Positions 32,348-44,459 are shown, counted from the stretch's first letter. The stretch: 64,000 nucleotides of DNA from Colwellia echini (GCF_002843355.2 NZ_PJAI02000010.1:62001-126000); one strand, 5' to 3'. The notes: generated from the letters alone by a model not told the origin. Numbers and translations are program-made.

Positions 32348-33568
32348 ATGAATTTTTATGCTGCAAGACAACCCATTTTAGATAGAAGCAAAAAACTCTT
32401 TGCTTATGAATTACTTTTCCGTGACGGCATAGATAATGTGTTCCCCGATATTGATGGCGATGAAGCGACTAGTAAAATGATAGAAGCTAGTCAATTTAAT
32501 ATGGGCATCAGTGAATTTACGGGTAATAACCCTGCTTTTATTAACTTTACCCTTGAAACATTAATTCAAGGGTATCCTGAAATGCTTATGCCTGATGAAC
32601 TAGTTGTTGAAATTCTCGAAACAATTAAGCCAGGTAAAAAGTTACTATCTTTATGTAAAGACCTACACAGTAAGGGCTATACCCTTGCTTTAGATGACTA
32701 CGAACATCAAAGTGTTTGGTTACATTTTTTCCCTTATATCAAAATCATTAAAATTGATATACAAATAAGTAACTTAGAAGAAATAAAACAAGTATTAACA
32801 GCGGTGAAAGATTATCCTCATATTAAAATGCTTGCTGAAAAAGTAGAAACATATGAAGAGTATGATCAAATGCTGCAATTAGGGTTTGATTATTTCCAAG
32901 GCTATTTTTTCGCTAAACCTGAAATGATGAAAGCAAAAAGCTTATCTCCTTCACAAGTGGCCATGGCTGAGCTTCTTTATGAAACATCAAAAACCGAGTT
33001 AGATTTAAACGCTATCACCAGTGTGTTTGAACGTGACGTAACTCTTTCTTATAAATTGCTACGTTATGCCAACTCAGCTATTTTTAAACGCAGAACAGAA
33101 GTATCTACCATTAAGCAAGCCCTGGTTATCTTAGGGTTTGGAGAATTAAAACGTTTTATTGGTTTAATGTTTGCCGTAACAGCAAACCCTGACAAACCTT
33201 CTGAATTAATTAATTTAGCCATGACACGGGCAAAATTTTGTGAGTTAGTTGCAGAAGATATCCGTTCACAACTTGATGTTTCTATCGCTTTTTTAACTGG
33301 GTTACTGTCAATGATTAATGCCATATTGGATGAAGATATGGCGGTGATATTAGAGAAGCTACCTTTATCACAAGAGATTAAAGATCCTTTGTTAACAAAT
33401 AAAGGCGTTATGGCGGCATTAATTAAACTAGTTGCTCTGATCGAGCAAGCCGAATGGGATAAAACGGTTATTGTCATGGATAAATTGAAACTAGATAAAG
33501 ATAAAGTGGTAGCACATTATAATGAAGCACTTGCTTGGGCTGATGAACAAACACAAGCCTTGGCTTAA
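32348..33568 (+). CDS. EAL-HDOD signalling protein with degenerate EAL domain
   Basis: 406 residues. The N-terminal half (about 1-200) is an EAL domain of the YuxH/CdgJ type: YELLFR replaces the EALLR signature, LALDDY replaces DDFGTG, and the metal-binding Glu/Asp set is incomplete, so cyclic-di-GMP hydrolysis is unlikely. The C-terminal half (about 200-390) is an HDOD domain (ERDVTLSYKLLRYANSA, IKQALVILGFGELKRF). Such proteins act in motility and surface-behaviour signalling in relatives. The TAA stop is the first three bases of a TAAGTC tandem repeat. Confidence 0.9.
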   Translation: MNFYAARQPILDRSKKLFAYELLFRDGIDNVFPDIDGDEATSKMIEASQFNMGISEFTGNNPAFINFTLETLIQGYPEMLMPDELVVEILETIKPGKKLLSLCKDLHSKGYTLALDDYEHQSVWLHFFPYIKIIKIDIQISNLEEIKQVLTAVKDYPHIKMLAEKVETYEEYDQMLQLGFDYFQGYFFAKPEMMKAKSLSPSQVAMAELLYETSKTELDLNAITSVFERDVTLSYKLLRYANSAIFKRRTEVSTIKQALVILGFGELKRFIGLMFAVTANPDKPSELINLAMTRAKFCELVAEDIRSQLDVSIAFLTGLLSMINAILDEDMAVILEKLPLSQEIKDPLLTNKGVMAALIKLVALIEQAEWDKTVIVMDKLKLDKDKVVAHYNEALAWADEQTQALA

Positions 33569-33607
33569 GTCTAAGTCTAAGTCTAAGTCTAAGTCTAAGT
33601 CTAAGTC
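33566..33607. repeat. Hexanucleotide tandem repeat, 7 x TAAGTC
   Basis: Seven exact copies that begin at the stop codon of the EAL/HDOD gene and are followed by TAATAA. Because each unit starts with TAA in the gene's frame, a copy gain or loss leaves the protein end unchanged. Confidence 0.92.
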
Positions 33608-33689
33608 TAATAAATACTAAACAAAGCCGTTGTTAAAAATATTTTAATTAACACTAATTGTGTATAAAACATTAATTAAAGAACTAAAC

Positions 33690-33724
33690 AAAAGGTCAAT
33701 TATTTTTATAATTGACCTTTTTTA
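33690..33724 (+). terminator. Terminator after the EAL/HDOD gene
   Basis: AAAGGTCAATTAT and ATAATTGACCTTT form a long stem followed by a T-run. Confidence 0.85.
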
Positions 33725-33834
33725 GTACAAGTCCCCAATCAATAGCATGTTTAAGTTTAGTAAAAGGCCAATAAATCACGTAAAGTGTAAATACTCGCTA
33801 ACAAGGCGTTGATGCATAAATTATTTTTAAAATT

Positions 33835-35163
33835 ATGACTAATAAAATATCTTCAAAACAACAGTTTCTCTCTCTATTGCCGTTTGCACTTTTTTTGGGA
33901 CTATTTCTTGGTACAGGAATCATATTAACCATTCAAAGTGTTGATTTTGCTTTTTACCAACTCCCTGCCAGTATAGCTATCATACCTGCGGTGGTTTTAT
34001 CGATTATCTTAGGTAAATTGACAACACACAGCTCAATTGACAAGCAAATAGAACAATTTATACGTGGTGCAGGCCACAGTAATATAACCACCATGTGCAT
34101 TATATATTTACTCGCAGGTGCTTTTGCCGTTGTAGCTAAATCAACGGGTAGTGTTGATGCAAGTGTGCAATTAGGCTTAGCTATATTTCCTGACTATTTG
34201 TTATTGCCAGGTTTATTCTTAGTCGCTGCTTGCTTGTCTACAGCAATGGGGTCGTCCATGGGTACAATCGCTGCTATTTCACCTGTCGCGCTCGGTTTTA
34301 TTGATTCAGCGAATATAGATGCAGCATTGATCGCAGGTTGTTTGATATCCGGGGCTATTTTTGGTGATAACTTATCAATAATATCAGACACAACAATAGC
34401 CTCTACCCGCAGCCAAGGGGCTGAGATGAAAGACAAGTTTAAAGTGAATTTTAAGTTTGCTATACCCGCCGCACTTATATGCTTAATTATTTTTACACTG
34501 CTGGGTAGTGAAGTAAATAATCCCGTTAATAACGAAACTGCTATTACTGGATTAATTCCTTATATTGTTATTTTAGGTTTAGCCTTGATGGGAGTGAATG
34601 TTTTTGTAGTGCTAATTATAGGCATAATTTTAGCGGCAATTATTGGTATGTTTACTAACGGATATCAATTGTCACAATGGCTAACAGATATCAACGCTGG
34701 CTTCGCTAACATGCAGGACATATTTATATTATCATTATTTATTGGTGGTTTGAGTGAATTAGTACGTCAACAAGGTGGAGTAACAGCATTAACTCGCCTT
34801 ATAAAAAATTTATCGAGCAAGTTAATACCTAATAATAATAAACGCGCCGCAGGATTAGGGATTGCGAGCCTAGCCTTTATCAGCAATTTTTTTACTGCAA
34901 ACAATACGGTATCAATTATTGTGATTGGTGATACCGCGAAGAACCTTGCTGATGAGGGGAATTTATCACCCGCAGAATCGGCAAGTTTACTCGATATTTT
35001 TGCTTGTATTAACCAAGGTTTATTACCCTATGGAGCACAAATACTGCTACTTGGCGCAAGTTTACAAATATCCCCCTTAGCTATTGCTAGCCACGCTTTT
35101 TATCCTATGGTGTTGTTTTTTGTTGCAGGCTTTGCCTTTTGGAGATATACCACTAAGGGCTAA
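33835..35163 (+). CDS. Na+/H+ antiporter, NhaC family
   Basis: 442-residue membrane protein with about 11-12 hydrophobic helices. SSMGTIAAISPVALG and GAIFGDNLSIISDTTIASTR (about 140-203) are characteristic of the NhaC family; the Asp residues in the latter are likely ion ligands. Exchange of Na+ for H+ is inferred; some relatives exchange organic acids or amino acids. No clear ribosome-binding site is seen before the ATG. It stands alone between the EAL/HDOD gene and a convergent hydrolase. Confidence 0.82.
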   Translation: MTNKISSKQQFLSLLPFALFLGLFLGTGIILTIQSVDFAFYQLPASIAIIPAVVLSIILGKLTTHSSIDKQIEQFIRGAGHSNITTMCIIYLLAGAFAVVAKSTGSVDASVQLGLAIFPDYLLLPGLFLVAACLSTAMGSSMGTIAAISPVALGFIDSANIDAALIAGCLISGAIFGDNLSIISDTTIASTRSQGAEMKDKFKVNFKFAIPAALICLIIFTLLGSEVNNPVNNETAITGLIPYIVILGLALMGVNVFVVLIIGIILAAIIGMFTNGYQLSQWLTDINAGFANMQDIFILSLFIGGLSELVRQQGGVTALTRLIKNLSSKLIPNNNKRAAGLGIASLAFISNFFTANNTVSIIVIGDTAKNLADEGNLSPAESASLLDIFACINQGLLPYGAQILLLGASLQISPLAIASHAFYPMVLFFVAGFAFWRYTTKG

Positions 35164-35190
35164 CACGTACATATACAATTAGCTGTGTGG

Positions 35191-36105
35191 CTATTTCATA
35201 ACTTGTTGAGATAAATAATCAGTTGTTACACGTAATAACTCTTCCGCGTTACTTTGGTCTTCAGCTAAACGACCATCTTTAGCTAATACATTGAACAAAT
35301 GATTTGAATTCTTAATTAGATACATTGAAGCTTTAGCTTGTTTAGCGCCCTTAATTAACGATAGTGAACTTTCCCATGGTACAGTTTTATCTGCATCACC
35401 AGCAATAGCAAGCAATGCACCTTGATAACTAGCCATTTGAGTAAGGCTGGTATTATCTCTAACTTGCTCAAACCAATTTTTACTAAAGTTTAATGGATGA
35501 GGAAACCAAGGAAATTTTATTGCAGCAAAACCATTTTCTTTAGCTTCTGGCCAAAATTGCTCAAAAAAAGGTTTAAAATTAGTTACCCCATCTCCAGCAA
35601 CACTTGACCATGTCACCATAGATAGAACAGGTATTTCGGTATTCATCGCTGTTAGTTGAGCAATTAATCCCCCTTGGCTAAAACCTATTAAATGTACATT
35701 TTTATTATCTATATGCTTTTGTGCTTTTATTTGATTATATACACTTACAGTATCCCTTACGGCACTCTCAAGATCATACAATTGATAATCAACAGTGCTT
35801 TCACCGGAGCCTGCAAAATCAAAACGAATAGATGCGATATTTTGTTTCGCTAATTTTTCTGCCATACGTGTAAATAAGCCACCTACTTCATTTTTTTGTG
35901 AAGCTGTACCATGTAGCATGATCACAATTGGATATTTTTTTTCTTGAGTTAGTTTTGGCAACGTGAGAATTGCAGGGATGGGGTAATTTTTCCCTGTTAT
36001 TGATAGTTTTTTTTCAACAATTTCGGCATGAGCCCATGCGCTTTGAAAAAGTAAAACTATCGATAGGACTACAGATAATAATGGTATATTTTTGACTATT
36101 TTCAT
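35191..36105 (-). CDS. Secreted alpha/beta hydrolase
   Basis: 304 residues with a Sec signal peptide ending near AWAHA (residues 1-27). The fold is alpha/beta hydrolase: oxyanion region IVIMLHGTASQ, nucleophile Ser in GFSQGG, acid Asp in IAGDADKTVP, catalytic His in NSNHLF. The closest look is to dienelactone-hydrolase or acyl-peptidase-like esterases, but the substrate is unknown. It is convergent with the antiporter gene. Confidence 0.85.
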   Translation of the reverse strand: MKIVKNIPLLSVVLSIVLLFQSAWAHAEIVEKKLSITGKNYPIPAILTLPKLTQEKKYPIVIMLHGTASQKNEVGGLFTRMAEKLAKQNIASIRFDFAGSGESTVDYQLYDLESAVRDTVSVYNQIKAQKHIDNKNVHLIGFSQGGLIAQLTAMNTEIPVLSMVTWSSVAGDGVTNFKPFFEQFWPEAKENGFAAIKFPWFPHPLNFSKNWFEQVRDNTSLTQMASYQGALLAIAGDADKTVPWESSLSLIKGAKQAKASMYLIKNSNHLFNVLAKDGRLAEDQSNAEELLRVTTDYLSQQVMK

Positions 36106-36959
36106 ATAACTAAAACCTCATGTGAATGTGAATGTGAATAAATATAATAGATAATGCATGATTTGAGGGCAATTGCTCTAGTTTAATTGCTCGCATAACT
36201 CATATAAGCTGAGACAATTTTCATATGTACGCCATTCCAATGGGCTTCAACGACATACAAGGACGTTAAATTTAGACACTTAGCAGTGAACTTATCAGGC
36301 AAGCAAAAAACTTACCAGTTAACCTAAAAAATAAAAAAAGATATTAATTAACAATGGATTTATAAATAAACCTATTAATAAAAAATTTTCAACAAGAGTT
36401 ATAGAAAGTAATAGATTAACCCTTTAATTTTTTAGATATTTAAATTTAAAAGCAAACAAAGCAGTGCTTGTTCGGTCATTAATCTGATGACAAATTGCAA
36501 ACAAGACTTTATGTCATTACTAGGTAGTAATGATGATCTTTTTACACGCTTTTGACAAAGGTATAACTCTCTAGACAAGATTGATGAGGCTCTAGCGATT
36601 GAGGATGGGAAAAATCAACGCACCAGACAACTTGGCAAGATATTCGACAAGCGTATTAAAAAGAATAGTGATATGCCATCTCGACAAAGTTTGCTGCGAT
36701 GAAGGCTTTATTACAACACGCACAGCATATGAAGTGCTACGCAACAACTACACTAAAGAATCTAAATTCAAGTTCACTAATTTAATGGACCTGGTATTAG
36801 GCACGTTTAATGTTGAAGTATTTATCACCTTAAGCATTTCATCAAGCAGCTATAATTTTTAAAAGCTATAGATCTGGTTATTTGTGTTTATATTGACTTA
36901 GCTAGTGCTTATGTATTTATATGATGACGTAATAACTTTAATCAGTCGTTAAATCGTTT
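36106..36959. other. Long region without a supported gene
   Basis: About 850 bases. It begins with a short tandem array of TGTGAA (36119-36136). An open frame of 87 codons (36599-36862) starts without a clear ribosome-binding site; its sequence has no domain I recognise, and the surrounding frames also show protein-like stretches (LDKIDEALAIEDGKNQ at about 36570-36620) broken by stops. It may be a decayed gene, possibly a transposase remnant, but I cannot show this. Confidence 0.4.
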
Positions 36960-39047
<2,088 letters not shown>

Positions 39048-39155
39048 TCACTAAAAGTTTCATTTCTGATTTTGTGTCACTTGGAAATTTAATGCGGATG
39101 TAACACAAGTTAAGTTAGGCTTGTAAACTAGTTACTAATACTGAGCTTCTAACGT

Positions 39156-39180
39156 AAAAAACGGACAAAAAGCCCGTTTA
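39156..39180 (-). terminator. Possible hairpin between zipA and ligA
   Basis: On the minus strand AAACGG, an inner loop with TTTTT, and CCGTTTTTT: a short stem with a T-run just after the zipA stop. It could partly uncouple ligA from zipA. Confidence 0.5.
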
Positions 39181-39222
39181 TATTTACGTTTTATCACAAG
39201 GATAAAGTTTAATTGTTAGCGT

Positions 39223-40554
39223 TTATTCAGCACGAGCAATGCGACTTAAACGATCAAACTCTCGTATTTTACTCACATAATGCTGTTCGGTTTGTTTGGT
39301 CATCACGTTACGCTTATCATCGAGTAATTGACCATTAAATTCTTGTGCCAATTGTTTCGCCGCACTTAACATTTGCTCGAACACCGCAAAAGAATCTCCT
39401 GCATTAGGTAATGTCATAAATAAACTTACCCCTTGCGTTGCAAACGTCTCCATGGTGTCTAAATCAAACGAGCCTGGGTTCATAATATTGGCCAAGCTAA
39501 ATGTCACTTTACCATTACCAGCGCTGTCTTGATGACGATGAAAAATATTCATTTCACCATATCTTAAGCCAAGGGTCAGTAAGCTAGGTAGTAAAGCAGC
39601 GCCTAACATTTGCTGATTAGGCGGCATAACCACTGATAAAATAATGACTTGTGGCTCTAACTTCTCTTTAGGTTCTGCCGCTTTAGGAGCTCTCGTTTTA
39701 GGTACGTTTTCTTTAGACGTTAATGGTTTAATCGGTTTTACATTTGGTTGATTTTCAAAATCAATTTCCATCTGCTCACGTTTCAACTCAGCTCTGGTTG
39801 GATTTTTAGTCTCTTTATTAATCGGTGCGCGCTCAGGTTTAGCACGTGACACTGGTTGCTCGTATAATGGTTTAGTGTTGATTGGCGCTTTCTTAATCGG
39901 CTTTTCTTGCTCTGGCTCTATCATATTTGCTTTTGGCGATTGAGAAGATGATGGATGAGTTGGGGTTAGCTCATCCCCTAATTCATCTTTAGTAAATTGG
40001 TTATGAGTAGACTTCTCAACAGGCTTGTCTATTGAGGCTGATTGATATTTTGGTTGAGATTGCTGTCGAGCGTCTGAATTTATTACAGGTGTTGGCGATT
40101 CAATATCAACACTGTTTAGCTCCTCGGTAAACCAATTATCTTCTATGCTACTGTCTAAAACAGACATAGGCTGATTGTCATGCATAGTTTGGTAAGCATT
40201 GATTTCCTGAGAATCATCAAATGCTTTATCCGTTGTTGGCGCAAGCATATCAGGTTGACGCAATATCTGGCTTTGTCCTAATTGATGTCGAGCGGTTTTG
40301 TGCCCTGAAAATTTAGTCTTGCTCAGACCTGGTGCCGGCATGTTCTCATTCTTACTGACCTTAACTTGGCTAACGCCATCTTGATCAAAACCTGTTCGAT
40401 CAAAGTCCCGAGTGATAGGTTCGACTTTATGTTTCGATGTTTTTAATTTATAAGGATTTTTTTGCTTTCGAATTGTCCAAACACCATGAACAAATATTGC
40501 GGTAATGACAATAGCACTAATTATAATTAAAACGTTTCTAAAGTTATCTTCCAT
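39223..40554 (-). CDS. zipA: Cell division protein ZipA
   Basis: Inner-membrane anchor for the FtsZ ring. One N-terminal membrane helix (VLIIISAIVITAIFVHGVW, residues 8-26), a basic patch, a long Pro/Gln/Lys-rich linker (about 40-300), and a C-terminal FtsZ-binding domain (about 302-435: PQVIILSVVMPPNQQMLGAA, FSLANIMNPGSFD). At 443 residues it is longer than the E. coli protein, with the extra length in the linker. It is divergent from cysZ, as in E. coli. Confidence 0.94.
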   Translation of the reverse strand: MEDNFRNVLIIISAIVITAIFVHGVWTIRKQKNPYKLKTSKHKVEPITRDFDRTGFDQDGVSQVKVSKNENMPAPGLSKTKFSGHKTARHQLGQSQILRQPDMLAPTTDKAFDDSQEINAYQTMHDNQPMSVLDSSIEDNWFTEELNSVDIESPTPVINSDARQQSQPKYQSASIDKPVEKSTHNQFTKDELGDELTPTHPSSSQSPKANMIEPEQEKPIKKAPINTKPLYEQPVSRAKPERAPINKETKNPTRAELKREQMEIDFENQPNVKPIKPLTSKENVPKTRAPKAAEPKEKLEPQVIILSVVMPPNQQMLGAALLPSLLTLGLRYGEMNIFHRHQDSAGNGKVTFSLANIMNPGSFDLDTMETFATQGVSLFMTLPNAGDSFAVFEQMLSAAKQLAQEFNGQLLDDKRNVMTKQTEQHYVSKIREFDRLSRIARAE

Positions 40555-40731
40555 TTTCGAGCCTATCTACTCTCTTAATTACGATTATTCACGCGATTAT
40601 TATCGCTATATATTAACAAGAAACTTTAGCAGATAATTACGTCATTTGTAACAAGTTAATGCTGTAAATGTGCGAAAGAAGCTTTTATACTCACTTGATG
40701 ATTATCAGTCACTTAGGATTACTTTACTTAC

Positions 40732-41487
40732 ATGTCTTCAACTCCCCCTACAACTAAAAAAATAGTAATTGATCACAGTGGTGCCAGCTACTTTTTAAAA
40801 GGCTTTAGCTTAATAAGAGAAAAAGGTGTTCGTCGCTTTGTTTTCATCCCTTTATTAATCAATATACTTTTGTTTGGTTATGCTTTTTATTATGTTTATT
40901 TAGAGTTAAGTAATTATATTGGCAGCCTTATGTCATGGCTACCAAGTTGGTTAAATTGGTTAAGTGTCATTATTTGGCCTTTAGCCGTGCTTACAGTATT
41001 AGTAATTTTTTCTTTTATTTTTAGTACCGTTGCTAATTGGTTAGCGGCGCCGTTTAATGGCTTATTGTCAGAAAAAATGGAAGCTATTTTACACGGAAAA
41101 CCAGTACCTGATGGTGAGATGCTCGACATTGTGAAAGACATTCCTCGAACATTGAGTAGAGAATTACAAAAGTTGATATATTATCTACCACGCGCTATCG
41201 GGTTTTTCATTCTATTGTGGGTATTACCTGTTGTAGGACAAATCATTTGGTTTCTATTTGTCGCTTGGATGATGGCTGTTCAATATAAAGATTATCCTTT
41301 TGATAACCACAAGATTCCCTTTGCTCAAATGAAACAACTATTAAAACAAAACCAAAGCTTGAGTTATAGTTTTGGAATAACGGTTGCTGTGTTTTCTATG
41401 ATCCCCATTGTAAACTTACTTGTGATGCCCGTTGCCATTTGCGGTGCGACTGCATTATGGGTCGATTATTATCAAGAAAAGGTATAA
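40732..41487 (+). CDS. cysZ: Sulfate transporter CysZ family
   Basis: 251-residue inner-membrane protein of the CysZ/EI24 family with several membrane segments (about 33-55, 70-95, 155-185, 215-240). The N-terminus GASYFLKGFSLIREKGVRRFVFIPLLINI is typical (about 19-47). Sulfate uptake is known for E. coli CysZ. The cysZ/zipA-ligA arrangement is conserved, which supports the call. Confidence 0.9.
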   Translation: MSSTPPTTKKIVIDHSGASYFLKGFSLIREKGVRRFVFIPLLINILLFGYAFYYVYLELSNYIGSLMSWLPSWLNWLSVIIWPLAVLTVLVIFSFIFSTVANWLAAPFNGLLSEKMEAILHGKPVPDGEMLDIVKDIPRTLSRELQKLIYYLPRAIGFFILLWVLPVVGQIIWFLFVAWMMAVQYKDYPFDNHKIPFAQMKQLLKQNQSLSYSFGITVAVFSMIPIVNLLVMPVAICGATALWVDYYQEKV

Positions 41488-41660
41488 ATAAGGCTGTTGA
41501 ATAACTTTGTTTACCCTGAGTACAGATTAAATAATAAAACAGCTTAACGATCTAGCTATAGAGTTTTTTATGTTAATTCTGATGCGGTTATCGCGTTAGT
41601 GTAAAAAATCGTATATATTTAAAAGATATAAAAAATATAAACTGAATGGAAGTAATTTAA

Positions 41661-42122
41661 ATGAAAGTAAAACAAGCTATTAAGCATTTGACCTTACTTA
41701 GTATATTAACAATTGGTATAACGGCTTGTTCTACGACGCCAGAGCCCAAACCTGTTGTTGAAAAAGTAATTGTTGAAGAGCCTGTGATTGTTGAGGAAGA
41801 AGAAACTGTAGTTAACACGGTAATAAATAATGGGGTTATTAACATTCCAGTAATGAGGTATGCCCAAATATTTGCCGAGTATAGCGACAGTTTACCTGCT
41901 GTTTTAAATTATTTTACTAATGCGTCTAAAGAACAAATTATCGATTTTTATCAACAAGCTTTCGGTGAGCCATACTCACAAGAAGTTAAACGTGAACGAT
42001 TAACTCTTAAATATAAACAAGGCGATGAATTAATGCGCGTGGTTATCTCACAACAAAATAATAAACGTCAAGTTGATGTTATTGTTGAAAGTAATAGCGG
42101 AAATAATACAACCGTAAATTAA
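41661..42122 (+). CDS. Hypothetical lipoprotein
   Basis: 153 residues. The signal sequence ends in a lipobox (GITAC, Cys at 23) followed by Ser-Thr, so it should be sorted to the outer membrane. Residues 30-55 are a Pro/Val/Glu-rich spacer with a near-repeat of EEPVIVEEEE. The C-terminal 90 residues (QIFAEYSDSLPAVLNYFTNA to VIVESNS) form a small alpha/beta domain I do not recognise. A terminator follows. Confidence 0.8.
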   Translation: MKVKQAIKHLTLLSILTIGITACSTTPEPKPVVEKVIVEEPVIVEEEETVVNTVINNGVINIPVMRYAQIFAEYSDSLPAVLNYFTNASKEQIIDFYQQAFGEPYSQEVKRERLTLKYKQGDELMRVVISQQNNKRQVDVIVESNSGNNTTVN

Positions 42123-42159
42123 CTGTTACTAAGCTGCGTTATTATTTAATACTTAATAT

Positions 42160-42196
42160 AAAAAGGGTTCAATGTAAAAACATTGAACCCTTTTTA
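42160..42196 (+). terminator. Terminator after the lipoprotein gene
   Basis: AAAAAGGGTTCAATG, loop TAAAAA, CATTGAACCCTTTTTAT: a long perfect stem with a T-run. Confidence 0.88.
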
Positions 42197-42380
42197 TATG
42201 TCTTGAGTTACCATGCCATAATTTATATGACGAAATAACGAGAAATTTTCAAGATCATATTTACAATTAATAGCCGTGCAATTAAATAACTAGGCTATTT
42301 TCGCTAGAAGAAATGACCAAAAAAAGCATTCCTTTTTATAACTAACATAATCTCGGTGTAATAAAATTGAGTTGGTTAAT

Positions 42381-42589
42381 TAACCTGAACTCGGGTTGAG
42401 TAATATTTATAACCTAATAACATCAATTAGTTATTATCATACTTCTACAATAGTTTTAATTATTCGTTGTTCAAGGTGAGAAAACGAAGCCAATAACAGG
42501 TTATTTGGATTTTTCACAACGCAGCTAATATATGTGACTACGCATAATTAGAGCTGTTGTAGTATTATGCTTATCCCTAATTCAGATTA
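42381..42589. mobile_element. MITE-like intergenic element, copy B
   Basis: About 209 bases bounded by TAACCTGAACTCGGG at the left and TTATCCCTAATTCAGATTA at the right (imperfect inverted ends). The interior is clearly homologous to copy A at 7231-7444: TATAACCTAATAA, ACAATAGTTTTAATTATTCG, GAAAACGAAGCCAATAAC and GCATAATTAG occur in the same order. It carries the same internal hairpin and no open frame. Confidence 0.7.
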
Positions 42590-42625
42590 GTTACTTATTA
42601 ATAAGTAACTAATAACTCCCTTGTT

Positions 42626-43522
42626 TTATGGCTTTTGCATTTGAATAACTACGCGGCGGTTTTTAGCTCGCCCTAGGGTACTATCATTAGATGATATATG
42701 GCGTTTTTCACCATGCCCCTTGGCTTCTATACGACTGACTTCAATACCATTTTGCACAAAGTAGTCTCTAATTTTTGCAGCACGACGCTCAGATAATTGT
42801 TGGTTGGACCAACGTCCGCCATAGCTGTCTGAGTAGGCATCCACTAAAACCAATTCCAATTCAGGATCTAAGCTTAAATACTCACGGATCATTTCCATTC
42901 GTCTTTGTGAGGCTTTGGTAAACTTATCACTACTAGATTGATAGTTAAGAACGGTATATGAAATATCTTCAAAGCTGTAATCTAGTAAATTACCCACACA
43001 GCTTACAAAGGCGATATAAGCTTTTTTAAAGCGAGCTGTTGATAATCCAACCGATATTTTATCGGTTTCACTATACCAGTCATTATAATAAAACGTTGGA
43101 CTCATGCCCTGCTCTAATTCATTTAACATAGTCCAAGCCACTTTTTTAGGTAAGCTAGGGTTAAATTGTTTTTGTAATTTCATATTGGCTAATGTACGAG
43201 AGCCAACACCAGGTTGCCAACTTGGTGCAACGCTACGTACTTCAGCTAACGAATAGTTATCTGGTAAACGTAACATGTCTAATTCAAATTCCATATTCAG
43301 ATCACGACTGGCTTTAGCAGAAAATCGCGCTTCTCCATAACGAGGAATTTGATGAGATAAAGTGCATTGTAAACGAGAAGCGTTAGATAATTGCCATTGC
43401 GATGTTTGGATGTCTGCACTGTATTGACGAATACCCGCGTGCGCGTTACCAATAAGCAAACTAAGGCTTATGCAAGTTACGGCAATAAAATAAGTACTTG
43501 TTGATACAATTATTTTTTTCAT
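42626..43522 (-). CDS. motY: MotY-like OmpA-family protein
   Basis: Likely T-ring component of the sodium-driven polar flagellar motor. ATG 43522 starts a signal peptide (MKKIIVSTSTYFIAVTCISL... to NAHA, residues 1-29). The N-terminal domain (GIRQYSADIQTSQWQL, RCTL-type Cys) resembles Vibrio MotY, and residues about 180-298 are an OmpA peptidoglycan-binding domain (VLVDAYSDSYGGRWSNQQLS, GHGEKRHISSNDSTLGRAKN). No other flagellar gene is near, which is also usual for motY. An upstream TTG (43552) is possible but would spoil the signal peptide. Confidence 0.85.
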   Translation of the reverse strand: MKKIIVSTSTYFIAVTCISLSLLIGNAHAGIRQYSADIQTSQWQLSNASRLQCTLSHQIPRYGEARFSAKASRDLNMEFELDMLRLPDNYSLAEVRSVAPSWQPGVGSRTLANMKLQKQFNPSLPKKVAWTMLNELEQGMSPTFYYNDWYSETDKISVGLSTARFKKAYIAFVSCVGNLLDYSFEDISYTVLNYQSSSDKFTKASQRRMEMIREYLSLDPELELVLVDAYSDSYGGRWSNQQLSERRAAKIRDYFVQNGIEVSRIEAKGHGEKRHISSNDSTLGRAKNRRVVIQMQKP

Positions 43523-43763
43523 AATTTGACACATTATCAATGGCTGTAACAAAATAAAGTACTTATAACGGGTACTTTATTTGTTTAGGATATATAGGTT
43601 ATCGCCCTAAACTAGATTAACTTTAGCATTTTATCTATGAAATATCGATTTAGATAGCAAATAAATAGACTTAATACGTTAATAATAACCTCCAGTATCG
43701 TTTTTAAATTCAGTTTCTGCGATAATCATTTTATTATTTAACACAGTAACTACTTAGTGACCA

Positions 43764-44459
43764 ATGTCTGAATCAAGCCAAATTGTTAGCAAACCAAACT
43801 CACCATCCACTCAAGAATCAGTAAAAAGTTCATTCGCCCAACGTTTTCGAGGTTATTTCCCTGTTGTTATTGACGTTGAAACCGCAGGTTTTAATGCACA
43901 AACTGATGCCTTACTTGAATTAGCAGCTTCAGTATTACACCTAAATGAAGAAACGGGTGATTTTTCAATTGATGAAACAATACAATTTAACATTGAGCCT
44001 TTTGAAGGTGCTAACTTAGAGCCTAAAGCGTTAGAGTTTACAGGGATTGATCCAACTAACCCATTGCGTGGTGCAGTTGATGAAGATGAAGCACTGAAAG
44101 CACTTTTTAAACTAGTTAGAAAAAAAATGAAAGCCGCAGGTTGTCAACGCGCAATTATCGTTGCGCATAATGCTGCTTTTGATTTGGGTTTTTTAAATGC
44201 AGCAACACTGCGTTGTAATATTAAACGTAGTCCGTTTCATAGTTTTGTTAGCTTTGATACTACTACACTCTCTGGCCTTGCTTTAGGGCAAACAGTTTTA
44301 GCTAAAGCCTGTGTTGCCGCTAATATAGATTTTAACAACAGTGAGGCTCATACCGCATTGTATGACACTGAAAAAACTGCTGAGTTATTTTGTTATATTG
44401 TTAATAAGTGGCGTGCATTAGGTGGTTGGCCATTAGCTGATATCGATAATGAAGTTTAA
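43764..44459 (+). CDS. rnt: Ribonuclease T
   Basis: DEDDh 3'-5' exoribonuclease that matures tRNA and rRNA 3' ends. Exonuclease motifs are Exo [11 protein letters not shown] (near 36), Exo [14 protein letters not shown], and Exo [16 protein letters not shown] with the His. 231 residues is slightly longer than E. coli RNase T, with an extra Ser-rich N-terminus. It is monocistronic with a terminator at 44531-44554. Confidence 0.95.
   Translation: MSESSQIVSKPNSPSTQESVKSSFAQRFRGYFPVVIDVETAGFNAQTDALLELAASVLHLNEETGDFSIDETIQFNIEPFEGANLEPKALEFTGIDPTNPLRGAVDEDEALKALFKLVRKKMKAAGCQRAIIVAHNAAFDLGFLNAATLRCNIKRSPFHSFVSFDTTTLSGLALGQTVLAKACVAANIDFNNSEAHTALYDTEKTAELFCYIVNKWRALGGWPLADIDNEV

Larger units (their letters stand above)
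42123..42625. other. Convergent gap with terminator and MITE-like element
   Basis: 503 bases between the lipoprotein and the MotY-like gene, which converge. It contains the terminator (42160-42196) and MITE-like copy B (42381-42589). No gene is seen. Confidence 0.6.

Noticed and set aside
36599-36862. 87-codon frame as a real gene
   Set aside because: No ribosome-binding site, no recognised domain, and neighbouring frames look equally protein-like; described only as part of a gene-poor region.
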